64,000 nucleotides of DNA. Origin: Saccharina japonica. Lineage: Eukaryota > Sar > Phaeophyceae > Laminariales > Laminariaceae. Positions 52,790-63,199 of this stretch are shown here, one piece after another. The notes beneath the pieces are model-generated. The model was not told where the DNA came from, did not search any database, and saw nothing but the letters and a program-made list of their open reading frames with translations. The number at the start of each line of letters is the position of its first letter. Positions within the stretch are counted from its first letter, which is position 1. The position numbers and the translations under genes were made by a program. The stretch is taken from NCBI GenBank assembly GCA_008828725.1, contig MEHQ01000078.1, positions 335,200 through 399,199 on the forward strand, in the 5' to 3' direction.

Positions 52790-53135
52790 TCCTCAGTAAC
52801 AGTCAGTAATAGTCAGTAATAGTCAGTAATAGTCTGTAATAGTCAGTAACAGTAAGTAATAGTCAGTAATAGTCAGTAATAGTCAGTAATAGTCAGTAAT
52901 AGTCGGTAATAGTCAGTAATAATCCGTAATAGTCAGTAATAGCCAGTTATAGTCAATAATAGTCAGCAATAGTCAGTACTATTAATAGTCAGTAATAGTC
53001 AGTAATGGTCAGTAATAGTCAGTAACAGGCAGTAACAGTCAGTAATAGTCAGTATTAGCCGGTAACAGTCAGTAATCTATAATAGTCAGTAATAAGCCAG
53101 TAACAGGCAGTAATAGTCAGTAATCGTCAGTCATA
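52790..53135 (+). repeat. AGTCAGTAAT 10-bp minisatellite
   Basis: More than 30 units with scattered point changes. Confidence 0.95.
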
Positions 53136-53639
53136 AAATGTTTTGGCAAAAACACGTGCTACGTACAGTACCCCTATGTATATGTGGTATATAACACTAA
53201 TATCGAGGACAACGGCACGCCATGCATTGCGCAGCGGTCAATTTTGGGCCCAAATATGTCTGACTGAGACTGGTACCACAATACTGTGAGGAGGTTAGGG
53301 TAAGGATTCAGAGTATCCTTAGCCAGGTCAGCCTATATAACGGGTACTCGTTGGTACTCACGTGTGTTGTTTGCTTAGAGATAGAAGAGCAGCTTTATTC
53401 CTTTTTTCCGTGATGAACGACTAAAAAGGCAGGGTAGGTGACCCAGAGGTCACCTGATCATCCCTGTCCCCATGTAAGATACGCCTTCCTACTACCAATA
53501 CCATTCAAATACCTGATACCAGGTAATTACCAACGTTTCCACGTTCATTCCAGCAGTACCATAACAATCCCACCTTTTCACCAAGGATGTATCATATGAA
53601 TAGGTAACCGGGTAGGATTTACTCGGAGAACAGCGGTTG

Positions 53640-54010
53640 CTTTTTTGGACCATTCCATAACGGACAAGGGTTTCCATTGATGTATGTATGCGTTTTCATA
53701 CCGGGGATAGAGTACACAAAACACACATTACATACTTTTCTCTATAACCTGATATCGCCAGACATGGTTGCAGCGAACGCCCCAGTTCAGGTGAAAAAAA
53801 CGGATAAGGGTTTCCATTGAGAAATGGAGGCGTTTCCTATACAGGGGATAAGAGTACACACACATAGTATACCAACATTTACCTGCTTTTTTTTCCTCTC
53901 TGACCTGATATCGCCAGACATCGTTGCAAGCGAACGCCCCCCCGTTCAGCGGATACACGGATAAGGGTTTCCATTGAAAAATGCAGGCGTTTTCATACCG
54001 GGGATAAGAG
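53640..54010 (-). repeat. Three units of about 150 bp
   Basis: GGATAAGGGTTTCCATTGA, GCGTTTTCATACCGGGGATA and GAGTACACACA recur three times. Confidence 0.75.
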
Positions 54011-54044
54011 TACACACATGTATTATACCAAAACATTTATGTAC

Positions 54045-54048
54045 CTCC

Positions 54049-54102
<54 letters not shown>

Positions 54103-54190
54103 TCTCTCTCTCTCCTGCTTCCCCCCCCCCGGCTCGTCTCTCTCTCTCTCCTCTTCTCTCTTCTCTCTTCTCTCTTCTCTTTTCTCTCTC
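54045..54190 (+). repeat. CT microsatellite
   Basis: (CT)n with short C and T interruptions. Confidence 0.95.
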
Positions 54191-54350
54191 ACATATTCAT
54201 GCATGGCCGTAGTCGTATGACCATAGACCTTCGCATCCCTACAATGTCGGGACGGAGCACGTCCTTTTTTTTTAACCGACCAGGCAGACATTGATTGCTC
54301 GCACCGAGCGCGAAGCGAAACGTGGGGTGTTGGGCGAGTCGCATGAAGGG
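54190..54350 (+). repeat. R2 fragment
   Basis: CATGGCCGTAGTCGTATGACC-type tract through GGGCGAGTCGCATGAAGG. Confidence 0.6.
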
Positions 54351-54404
54351 AGGGACGGGGGGGGGTCTGGTGCACTATTGTTTTGTTTTTCGGGGAAGTC
54401 GCCG

Positions 54405-54610
54405 GAAGTTTTCCATGGAAGCTTCCACGGCTTCCGTAGAATCTTCCACGACTTCCACGGAAGCTTCCATGGAAACGCGGAAACTTCCCTGGAAGCCGTG
54501 GAAGCTTCCGTGGAAGTGGTGCAAGCTTCCATCGAAGCCGTGGAAGCTTCCAGCTTCCACCGCCGTGGAAAATTCCGTAGAACTTTCCGATTGAAGAGGG
54601 CCTTCGGCCA
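54405..54610. repeat. GGAAGCTTCC palindromic minisatellite
   Basis: Units such as CATGGAAGCTTCCACGG and GAAGCCGTGGAAGCTTCC, each containing a palindrome (HindIII core). Confidence 0.85.
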
Positions 54611-54619
54611 CTAGACAGG

Positions 54620-54790
54620 TCTACATAAAACATGCGGCGAGATGTCCGCCGATATATAATATGCGGCGAGATTACGTAGCATTCCAACAGGAAGAACGTG
54701 GGCGTGGGCGACAGTGGCACACTAGCACCCACCGTCCACATAAAACATGCGGCGAGATGTCGGCCGTTACATAATAGGCGGCGAATTTTT
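54620..54790 (+). repeat. Two units with ACATAAAACATGCGGCGAG
   Basis: The block recurs after about 125 bp, with TGTC(C/G)GCCG after it. Confidence 0.7.
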
Positions 54791-54989
54791 TTCATTCTAA
54801 CATGGAGCACCTGTCGTGAAACCAAAGGTGTACATACTGGCTAATGCTGGATATCGAACGATAATCGATTTCGATATGATGCCGATGCCACCAAAAAAAC
54901 AATCGATACGTATGTACAATTTCGATATTTGATACCTACATCGAAGCTTTCCTTCAGTACTTGCATAAAAGGGTAAAATAAACACGAGG

Positions 54990-55380
54990 ATGTCAGGGGA
55001 TGGAAGGCAAAACACGTTCGATATTTCGATATATGGAAATTCCGATATTTCGATATATCGATATATCGGAAATTCCGATACATCGAAACTTTCGATACGA
55101 TATCCATCGACATTTCGGTGTATCGAAAGTGCGATATTTCGATATATAGGAACTTTTGATACTGTATCCATCGACATTTCGGTATATCGCAAGTTCGATA
55201 TTTCGATATATCTCAAGTTCTATATATCGATATGTCTCAAGTTCGATATATCGAAAAAAATGATATGATATCCATCGAAATTTCGGTATATCGCAAGTCC
55301 GATATTTCGATATATCGCAAGTTCGATATTCCGATATATCTCAAGTTCGATATATCGGAAATTTTGATACGATATCGACG
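54990..55380. repeat. ATTTCGATATATCG palindromic array
   Basis: TTCGATATTTCGATATATCG words in both orientations; a remnant also at 55640-55700. Confidence 0.8.
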
Positions 55381-55384
55381 AATG

Positions 55385-55635
55385 CTACGATAGAGGTGCA
55401 CCGTGATGTTTCTGCCTTCTAAGGGTGGTCACTTATCACTTGAGGAGCTCCCTACCCCACTCGAAACCCGATTTTGAAGGAAACCAAAAGTGCTACCCGA
55501 CCAACAATCCCATGAGCTAGGTATACGATGGAAAATACGGCAACACAATATTGAAAGTCTGACGAATTTGGGTTAAGGGGCCCGATAAGAAACAAAATCA
55601 GCAAAAAATGATACCTCTATTGTAGCACGCGTCTA
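55385..55635. mobile_element. R4 MITE within the ATTTCGATA array
   Basis: ATGCTACGATAGAGGTGCAC at the left and ACCTCTATTGTAGCACGCGT at the right; the interior matches 45345-45591. Array sequence continues on both sides, so the element inserted into it. Confidence 0.75.
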
Positions 55636-56186
55636 TCCATCGACATTTCGGTAAATCGCAAGTTCGATATTCCGATATATCGAAACTTCCGATCACGATA
55701 TAATGTGATGGGACTAAGGTAAGGACACAGAGTATCCCTAGCCAGGTCAGCCTATGTAACGGGTACTCGTTGGTACTCACGTGTGTTGTTTGCTTAGAGA
55801 TAGAAGAAGAGCAGCTTTATTCCTTTTTTCCGTGATGAACGACTGAAAGACAGAGAGCTCGGTCTACCTCGCTCAGAGGAAACTCCCTAGTTTCCATCTA
55901 AGATACGCCTTCCAAGTACTACCAATACGATTATTATACCTGATACCAGGTATTTACGTATTCACCTTTCGTTTCTACATCATTCCAGCAGTACCAGAAC
56001 AATAATCCAACACTACTAAGTAGTGTACTCACCGTCATTTCGATACACCGACCTTTTCCATACGATATATCCCCAGCACTCCTAATATACCACTATGTCC
56101 CTAAATATAAGGATATTTTTGATTCACTAATAGTATACAAAAGTTCCTTATATTTAGGTACAGACAGAGCTGTACAACCAACTCAC

Positions 56187-56765
56187 CGTCATCTCCGTCT
56201 CCTCCCACACGAGGGTCTTGAGGTCGAGGCAGTAGAGGTCGATGCTGCTCTGCTCCGGCTTGAAGCAGCCGCCCCCGATCACGTACATCTTATCCCCCAC
56301 CGCGACCGCCTGGTGCTTGTACCTCGGAGACGGTCTCCGTCCCGTGGTCACCAGCTTCCTCCATCGGTTGCTACACACGTTGTACTCGAACAGGTCGTTC
56401 GAGTAGTGGAGACCCGTGGACCCTCCGAACAGCAACAAGTTGTCCCCGTACGTGCACACGCTCTGCCCGTAGAACTTGCACGGCGTCTCCTCCGAGTCGG
56501 TGAGGACGCTGGTCCACGTCCTCGTCCTCGTGTTGTACTCCACCACGTCAGCTCGCAGGCTGTCCATCTCGACTCCCGTCCCGCCCGCCACGATGACGGT
56601 GCTCGGCGTCGGCCCCTGGCACATCCCGAACGAAGCTCGCGCGTGAATGGGGTCGCCCTTTGGTATCGCGCGCTCCCAGCGGTGCAGCTGCAGGTCGAAC
56701 ACGTACATGTCGTTGAGACATGTTATCTGGTCCTCGTCCCCCCCGCACCCTCCGAAGAGGTAAGC
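56187..56765 (-). CDS. Kelch-repeat protein, internal exon
   Basis: 193 codons, phase 0 at both ends. Acceptor AAACTCAG, donor ACG/GTGAGT. It contains about four kelch motifs: AYLFGGCGG with NDMYVFDLQLHRWE, then VIVAGGTG with VVEYNTRTRTWT, then LLLFGGSTG with NDLFEYNVCSNRWRKL, then MYVIGGGCF with LYCLDLKTLVWE. The paired Gly-Gly and the Tyr/Trp spacing define kelch blades. Kelch propellers are protein-binding scaffolds in ubiquitin ligases, the cytoskeleton or phosphatases. Other exons are needed to close the propeller; the upstream ones were not found. The downstream one may be 52032-52190, but that is unproven. No frame damage. Confidence 0.85.
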
Positions 56766-57910
56766 CTGAGTTTTTTTTTTAATGATATGGAAGCGTGTTT
56801 GAATACGGGGGGGGGTGGGTGGTTGGTTAGGTTAATGTTATCTGGTCCTCGTCCCCCCCGCACCCTCCGAAGAGATAAGCCTGGGTTTTTTTTATGACAT
56901 GGAAGCGTGTTTGATAAGGAGGGGGGGGGGTCGCGGGGGGGTGTACTTCATTTTCGTGCATAGCCGTAGTCGTATGACCATAGAGAGGGGGGGGGGGGTT
57001 GGATAGGTTCATGGTATCTGGTTCTCGTATCTCAAGTACCCTCCGAAGAGGTAAGCCTTAGGCTTTGTTTGTTATGATATGGAAGCGTGTTTGATCAGGG
57101 GGGGTGGGTGGTTGGTGTAGGTTCATGTTATATGGTTTTCGTATCTCCAGCACCCTCCGAAGAGGCAAGCCTGAGATTTTTTTTATGGCATGGAAGCGTG
57201 TTTGATAAGGAGGGGGGGGGGGTACTTCATTTTCATGCATGGCCGTAGTCGTATGACCATAGAGAGGGGGGGGGGTTGGATAGGTTCATGGTATCTGGTT
57301 CTCGTATCTCCAGTACCCTCCGAAGAGGTAAGCCTGAGGTTTTGTTTTTTTAGGATATGGAAGCGTGTTTAATCAGGGGGGGGGTGGTTGATTAGGTTAA
57401 TGTTATCTGGTTTTCGTTTCTCCCGCACCCTCAGAAGAGGTACGCCTGAGTTTTTTTTATGATATTGAAGCGTGTTTGATGAGTGGGGCGGGTGGTTAGG
57501 TTAATGTTATCTGGTCCTCGTCCTCTCCGTACCCTCCGAAGAGGTAAGCCTGAGTTTTTTTGTTATGATATGGAAGCGTGTTTGATTAGGGGGGGGGTTG
57601 GTTAGGTACGTGCTATCTGCTTCTCGTATCTCCAGCACCCTCCGAAGCGGTAAGTCTGAGTTTTTTCATGATATGGAAGCGTGTTTAATGGGGGGGGGGG
57701 GGTTGGGTTCATGCTATCTCTGGTTCTCGTATCTCCAGCACCCTCCGAAGAGGTAAGCCTGAGGGTTTTCCAGATATGGAGGCGTGTTTGATAAGGAGGG
57801 GGGGGTGGTTGGTTAGGTTCATGCTATCTGATCTTCGTCCTCCCCTGCACCCTCCGAAGAGGTAAACCTAAGTTTTTTTTAATGTTATGGAAGCGTGCTT
57901 GATGAGGGGG
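56766..57910 (-). repeat. Array of kelch intron-exon junction copies
   Basis: Nine extra copies (units of about 100-180 bp) of the first coding bases and acceptor of the kelch exon. Each shows CACCCTCCGAAGAGGTAAGC then CTGAG and a T run on the + strand, followed by ATGGAAGCGTGTTTGAT and a G run. Copies have drifted at codons after AYLFGG. Two copies contain R2-derived inserts. Confidence 0.9.
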
Positions 57911-58288
57911 GGGGGGTTAGCGTGTCAGCGTGCGGGCAAAACACACGGACGAAACACTGCTATTGTTGTTGTGGGAGGTGGGGGCTGCTTAGCTTGAAGG
58001 GATGGCAAAAGTAACAAGAACATGATCATTGTTGTGGAGGTACGAAGAGGTAAACCCCGACGAGGGCGTTTTTTCGCGTTGCTTGTGTTATGGAAGCGTT
58101 TTTTTTTAGGGGGGAGGGGAGGGCGGGGGGGTGCTGCTGCTGCTGCTGCTGCTATATATATATTGTTTTTGTTTCCCTTCTGGACACACCGATATAAACG
58201 TTTTGCGTTGTTTCAGATGTTTCCTTTTGACAAAAAACCGTTTTGTTTTGTGTTTCTGATTTTTTTTTTTTCAACATAATAAAAACAG

Positions 58289-58426
58289 TTTGACCTGTCG
58301 CCAAGAACGATCGCGGTACCCGTGATTCTCCAATCCCTGGGAGGCCTTATCGTCCTGGTGGTAGTGGGGGTGTCTTTCTTGCTGGGCCGGCAGATGAGCC
58401 AGTCCAAGGTCCAGTACCAGAATCAG
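58289..58426 (+). CDS. Exon with one transmembrane helix, unknown protein
   Basis: After AATAAAAACAG, 46 codons in the only open frame to CAG/GTGAGA, phase 0. The peptide FDLSPRTIAVPVILQS leads into GGLIVLVVVGVSFLLG (membrane helix) and then RQMSQSKVQYQNQ, a polar tail. It looks like the membrane anchor of a single-pass protein. The other exons are not identified. It lies upstream of the kelch exon on the opposite strand. Confidence 0.5.
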
Positions 58427-58479
58427 GTGAGACAGCGAGGTTATAATGAGGCAGTGGGGGTATGGGTGGGAGGGGTACT

Positions 58480-58790
58480 CGTTTTTTGCTTGCCTTAGTC
58501 ATTTGACCATTGCCCACGCATCCCTTTCGAGACGGAGCTATGGGTGGGAGGAGGGAATTTACTCATTTGTTGCTCGCCTTAGTCATTTGACTATTGACCA
58601 CGCATCCCTTTCGAGACGGAGCACCGTTCCTACTTCTAGTAGAGACACCTCCAACACTTGGGCGCTCATTACGCTGTTTCCATATATTACAAAGAAAATT
58701 TTTGCTAATCTCATCCCCTTCCTGTTTTCGCCGCCTGTGGCCACCATCTATATCTCCTAAGACAGCGATCGTTTTCTCGCTATTGTTTAG
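58480..58790 (-). repeat. R11 dispersed repeat
   Basis: GACCATTGACCACGCATCC, CTCCAACACTTGGGCGCTC and TGTTTCCATATATTACAAAG, the inverse of 28520-28700. A 30-bp part is repeated at 58490 and 58580. Confidence 0.7.
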
Positions 58791-58849
58791 TGTACCGAAC
58801 TGCTCCATGTCTGTGTTTCTCATCTCTCCCACCCATGGGGGCGCTTATG

Positions 58850-59525
58850 GGGGGGTGCACTCATGTCAGGCACGGCCGTAGTCGTACGACCATAGAACCT
58901 CGCATCCCTACAATACCGGAACGGAACATGTAGGGTTTTCACCGACCAGGCAGGCATTGCTTGCACCAAGCGCGAAGCTTGGTGAAGGGTTGGTGCAAGG
59001 GGGGGTGTACTTTATTTTCATGCAGGGCCGTAGTCGTATGACCATAGATCCTCCCATCCCTGCAATGCCGGGACGGAGCATGTCGAGGTTTCACCGACCA
59101 GGCAGACATTGCTAGCACCAAGCACGAAGCGCCGTGAGGTGGTGTTGGGTGAGTCGCATGAAGAGTGAGCTGCCTCCTATTCATATAGTAATACTAAGAA
59201 CCGCTTGCGAGGCGGACTTGCATATGGATGACAGCTTCAATGAGTTAATTTAATTTCTGGTGTGGCCACTTCCTGCGGCAGCAATGGGAGCACTATATAA
59301 CTTCCTTGTGGGTGCCTTACCATATACACACTACGTGATACGATAATCCCCCCGGTGCGGAGTTGAGGTTTTCAACCCCGCACAAATGATCTAACAAGAC
59401 CGCCAGCCTTGGTGACCGCCAAAAAGAAAAAAAAGAAAAACGGTACCCTGGTTGTCTAGCTCACGCAGTGAGAGGCGTGTTTCACAGCGTCGTCGCCAAC
59501 CGACGCCAGCCCAACCTATAAATAC
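58850..59525 (+). mobile_element. R2 element, full copy
   Basis: Opposite orientation to 13805-14390. A second R2 head is inserted or duplicated at 58985-59110. Ends near CAACCGACGCCAGCCCAACC. Confidence 0.65.
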
Positions 59526-59649
59526 GCAATCTATATAACTACTGTATATAATATATATATATAACTATATAATATATAACTATATAATATATTTATAGGG
59601 GGTTCTAAGGTTAGACGGCTGTCAAGGGGAGGTGCTACGGTATGATAGA

Positions 59650-59925
59650 GGGGTCTACCCCAATTTTCACTCCCGCTTTTAACCCTATATGGATACTTAG
59701 CCGAAAAATGGGACATATCGTGTCCCCTCAAAAGGATACGCTCCTTTGCGAACTTAGGTACAATCAGTACAGGACACCTAGTAAGAAAGCCAGGCTGATA
59801 TTTAGAGGAAGAAATAAGAAATTCGGCAGTCGTTATCTTGAAATTAGTGTAGAGAGCACCCTCTCTCAAATTAAGAAATCCAGCCTAGGCCAGATTTCCT
59901 GTTTCTTATTATTAAACTAAAGGCA
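59650..59925. repeat. R6 dispersed repeat
   Basis: AAGAAAGCCAGGCTGATATT and TTAAGAAATCCAGCCTAGGCC with TTTCCTGTTTCTTATTA. Confidence 0.5.
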
Positions 59926-60544
59926 AAATAGGGTGTCCCATTTCCCGAGGAATGGGACCTCTACCTTGGATAAAGTATACAGAGGCACTCAGGGCAGGTC
60001 CCTGCGCCCAGGTACCAGCTTCGGGGTATGCCGCAGGCTCTTGGCCAATCATGTTCATTTGTTCATATTTAATCTCGATTCGTGATTTTCACATTTGTTT
60101 GAGTCGTACTCGAAGGCACTTACCGGTAGGCGAGTGGCTCCGTTTACCTCCCCAAAAAAATACGGACTTCAAAACTTTTATTTATTTTATTTTTGGCGAA
60201 ACGCAACACACCAATTGCATCGGGGGGGCGCATAATTTGCGAAACCACAAGGCTATAACAGCAAAATATACTGAACGCAGTCGAGAGTAGACAATGGTCC
60301 ACAGGTGTGTGTGTGTGTTCTTCACATTAAACCTTCCTTTCTACCCGTCGACATCCAGCACACCCAGTGTCCGTGCCGATTCATCATCCTAACAAGGTAC
60401 CAGTTCTGTGGTCACAAAACTACGACACAGAGACACTGCGCTCAGTGCAGTAAGCAGAGCAGACAATGCAATGCCATAGACGTGGGTCTGAGCGGCTGAA
60501 AAACAGAGGACGATCTCAAAGTGAACCCCGCTACCTGCCGGGGC

Positions 60545-60675
60545 TGGTTCGCTGCTGCGCGGGGCCATAGTAAATAGGACCAAATATTGGTAGTAAAGAT
60601 AGTAAAGATAGTAAAATATATAGGTTTTTGTGTGCACAGTAGGCCCTATTTACTACATTAGCCCACCCGTAACAG
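60545..60675 (-). repeat. R7 repeat
   Basis: CATAGTAAATAGGACC at the left; ACTACATTAGCCCACCCGTA at the right. Confidence 0.5.
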
Positions 60676-60807
60676 TAGGTAATGGCGAACAAGAAAAAAA
60701 GAACGTGACACTGCTGTAGTTGTTGTTGAGGCACCAAGAGGTAGGCCGAACGAGGGCGTCTGTTTGCGTTACATTTTTTTTCATGGGAGCGTGTTTGACA
60801 AGGGAAG

Positions 60808-60844
<37 letters not shown>

Positions 60845-60849
60845 CGGGG
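60808..60849 (+). repeat. Poly-G run (about 35 bases)
   Basis: Almost uninterrupted G with one C. Its length in the assembly is unreliable. Confidence 0.95.
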
Positions 60850-60944
60850 GTGCCCTGGTTAGATTAGAGTTCTCGAAAAGGTAAGAACAACGTCGTTGTT
60901 GTTTTTGTGGTGGCAGTTTTGGGTGCACAATTTCACACTTCGCA

Positions 60945-61155
60945 CAGATCAGGGCAGATACGTTCTTGATCTGTATGATCTGTATGATCTGTATGATCTG
61001 TATGATCTAGCTCATGGTGCTGGGTAGGACCCTGTATAATCTGCAGGACCTACGAGCAAATACTTCTTGGGCTGGATCTGTATAACCTCTTACAATGGCA
61101 GGCCATTAAATAGATGACCTATCGGTATATATATACATATATATCATGATATGTT
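60945..61155 (+). repeat. GATC-rich family copy
   Basis: (GATCTGTAT)4, GGTGCTGGGTAGGACCC, GGGCTGGATCTGTATAACC, CTTACAATGGCAGGCC. Confidence 0.65.
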
Positions 61156-61189
61156 CGAGGTGTGCAAATGATTTTCGTTTCATACTTAA

Positions 61190-61283
61190 CCCTTATAGGA
61201 CTGGAGTCCCGTTTTGGGGACAAATTACTTAGAATTAGAGTGGTTTGTCCCCAAAACGGGACTGCAGTCCTAAAAGGGTTAAT
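61190..61283. mobile_element. 94-bp palindromic R1-type element
   Basis: TTAACCCTTATAGGACTGGA and its partner CTGCAGTCCTAAAAGGGTTAA, with GTCCCGTTTTGGGGACAAA / TTTGTCCCCAAAACGGGAC inside: one near-perfect hairpin around TTACTTAGAATTAGAG. Confidence 0.8.
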
Positions 61284-61774
61284 ACCATGGGATTGTTCAT
61301 CGGGCAGGTACAGCGCTCCTTAAGTAACCCAACACCCTCGGAAGGCAGAAATGGTTTTGTTGGCACTATAGAGGGACCGGCATTGCTGTTGCATTGATGT
61401 GCATACTCGTATAGGCACCCAACGAATGGTATTGAGATACGTAATGTGCACATTGCATTCAAAATATCTTGGGTACGGGTTTCTCCGTTGAGTGCAGGAA
61501 ACAAAAAAAGAAAGTGCAACAGCAGTTACCGTATGTACGTACACAGCACGGTATACACGCCAAACCTTCAAAAGCACGCCCTTTGCAGGAGACACAGAGA
61601 GGCTGTATGTGCCCCCATGTCCCGCGCGTGTGCGGGCGACGGTCAGATACAAGCTAACCAACGTTGTCGTCCGTGGCAGATGGGCTTCGTCGAGCGGCAC
61701 CGCTTCTCCGCCCGAGCGCGATTATTGCCGCGTTGAGCTTTGCACGTATGCACACATGTTGGGCATATCATACT

Positions 61775-62030
61775 ACAGATAATGATCAAGGTAATGATCA
61801 AGGTAACGATCTAGGTAACAATCTAGACAACGATCTAGACAACGATGTAGGAATAGACAACGATCTAGACAACGATCTAGACAACGATCTAGACAACGAT
61901 CTAGATAACGATCTAGATAACGATTTATACAACGATCTACTAGACAACGATCTAGATAACGATCTAGATAACGATCTAAATTACGATCTAGATCATCTAG
62001 TTCACGATCTAGACCATCTAGTTCCTTACC
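61775..62030 (+). repeat. GATCTAGACAAC 12-bp minisatellite
   Basis: About 18 units; encodes an Asp/Asn/Leu repeat. Confidence 0.9.
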
Positions 62031-62039
62031 TGCCAGTGT

Positions 62040-62275
62040 GAGAGGTTGTACAGGATCTGCACAGCACAGATCGAACCTATTTTAAGGAAACATGCGCTAT
62101 TAATATACCATGCAGACTATACGGCTCCCACGTGGCAACATGATGAGCTAGATCATACAGATCATACAGATCATACAGATTATGCAGATCATACAGACCA
62201 TACAGATCAGGAACCTACCATCCCTGAGAAATCTAGATCATGATATATCTGTAGATGATCTGTCCGATTTGTTCA
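62040..62275 (-). repeat. GATC-rich family copy, reversed
   Basis: (ATACAGATC)n with GAGGTTGTACAGGATCTGC and CACGTGGCAACATGATGAGC, the inverse of the family order. Confidence 0.65.
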
Positions 62276-63059
62276 CTTATTCCACCGCAATCCAAAAAAG
62301 ATACACGCCCAAGTACAGAGCTACCGTAGCGACCGACCGGTTACTGCTATACTAGATACGCGGAGGAAAGACGTTCCGCTGGAAATATCATAAAATCTGA
62401 AAAGGTGAAAAATCCAAAGCTGTGAAGACTTCTAAATTTTCCTAAAAAATCATCTTTGCAGCATAATGTAGTATGATCCTTAAATCACGCGTGCTATCAA
62501 ACCACGCTGTGTCGTAAAAAACAAGAACGCTCGGGCGTTTAGTCATATGAATGTAATATCAATAGCCAAAAGGCCCCATTACATTCCCGCACAGGGTGAT
62601 GCATCGCAGCGAATGGACCGCCCTTCAATCGCTCGGAGCAAAAAAACAAATATTTTACTTTTACTGACGAAAAACACGAGAAGAGCAATACTTCTACTCG
62701 CTTGTATGGTGTGACAGGAGACGTACAACCTGGTACTAATTATCAATGGCACGTACGTAATGATATTGCTTTCGTATTATCGTGTTCGTTCACGCCACTT
62801 TGTGTTTTAACGTTACGCACGACCCACAGCAGCAGCAGCAGTAGCAGCAGCAGGTCTTACAATCTGTTCGCGCAAAAAAAAAAAACCGTTTTTGTTTTTG
62901 TGTCTCAATAATCCAGAGGCGTGGTCCGCACTTCCCGTGGTGCGCAGTTCATGATTTTTTTTTCAACACGATCCGAAAGCGGCGCTGCCACCTGCGTTTC
63001 TGGCCAGTTGTGAGTTGTGACCCGTTTTGGCTGAGAGTAGGGGTCAGGGCTACCAGACG

Positions 63060-63195
63060 TCAGGGTTAGGGTTTTAGGGTTTTAGGGGTTGGTTGGGTTG
63101 GGTTGGGTTGGGTTGGGTTGGGTTGGGTTGGGTTGGGTTGGGTTGAGTTGGGGTGGGTTGGGTTGGGCTGGGCTGGGTTGGGTTGGGTTGGGTCT
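63060..63195 (+). repeat. Telomere-like then GGGTT tract
   Basis: Opens with CAGGGTTAGGGTTTTAGGG and passes into about 22 copies of GGGTT with few variants. Confidence 0.85.
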
Positions 63196-63199
63196 ACGC

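Larger units (their letters stand above)
53285..56009 (+). mobile_element. LTR-like direct repeats around a non-coding interior
   Basis: 53285-53572 and 55704-56009 are similar direct repeats that begin TGTGA and end CA. They share TATCCTTAGCCAGGTCAGCC-like, GGGTACTCGTTGGTACTCAC and CTTTATTCCTTTTTTCCGTG. The interior holds only tandem repeats and no pol or gag. No matching target duplication was seen, so they could be two separate solo repeats. Confidence 0.4.

Noticed and set aside
52790..53135. Array considered as a CRISPR or iteron set
   Set aside because: A plain 10-bp tandem repeat with point variants and no spacers.
61589..61660. Possible last exon after CCCTTTGCAG for the membrane gene at 58289
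   Set aside because: The phase-0 reading gives only 22 residues with no family resemblance, and another frame looks equally good.
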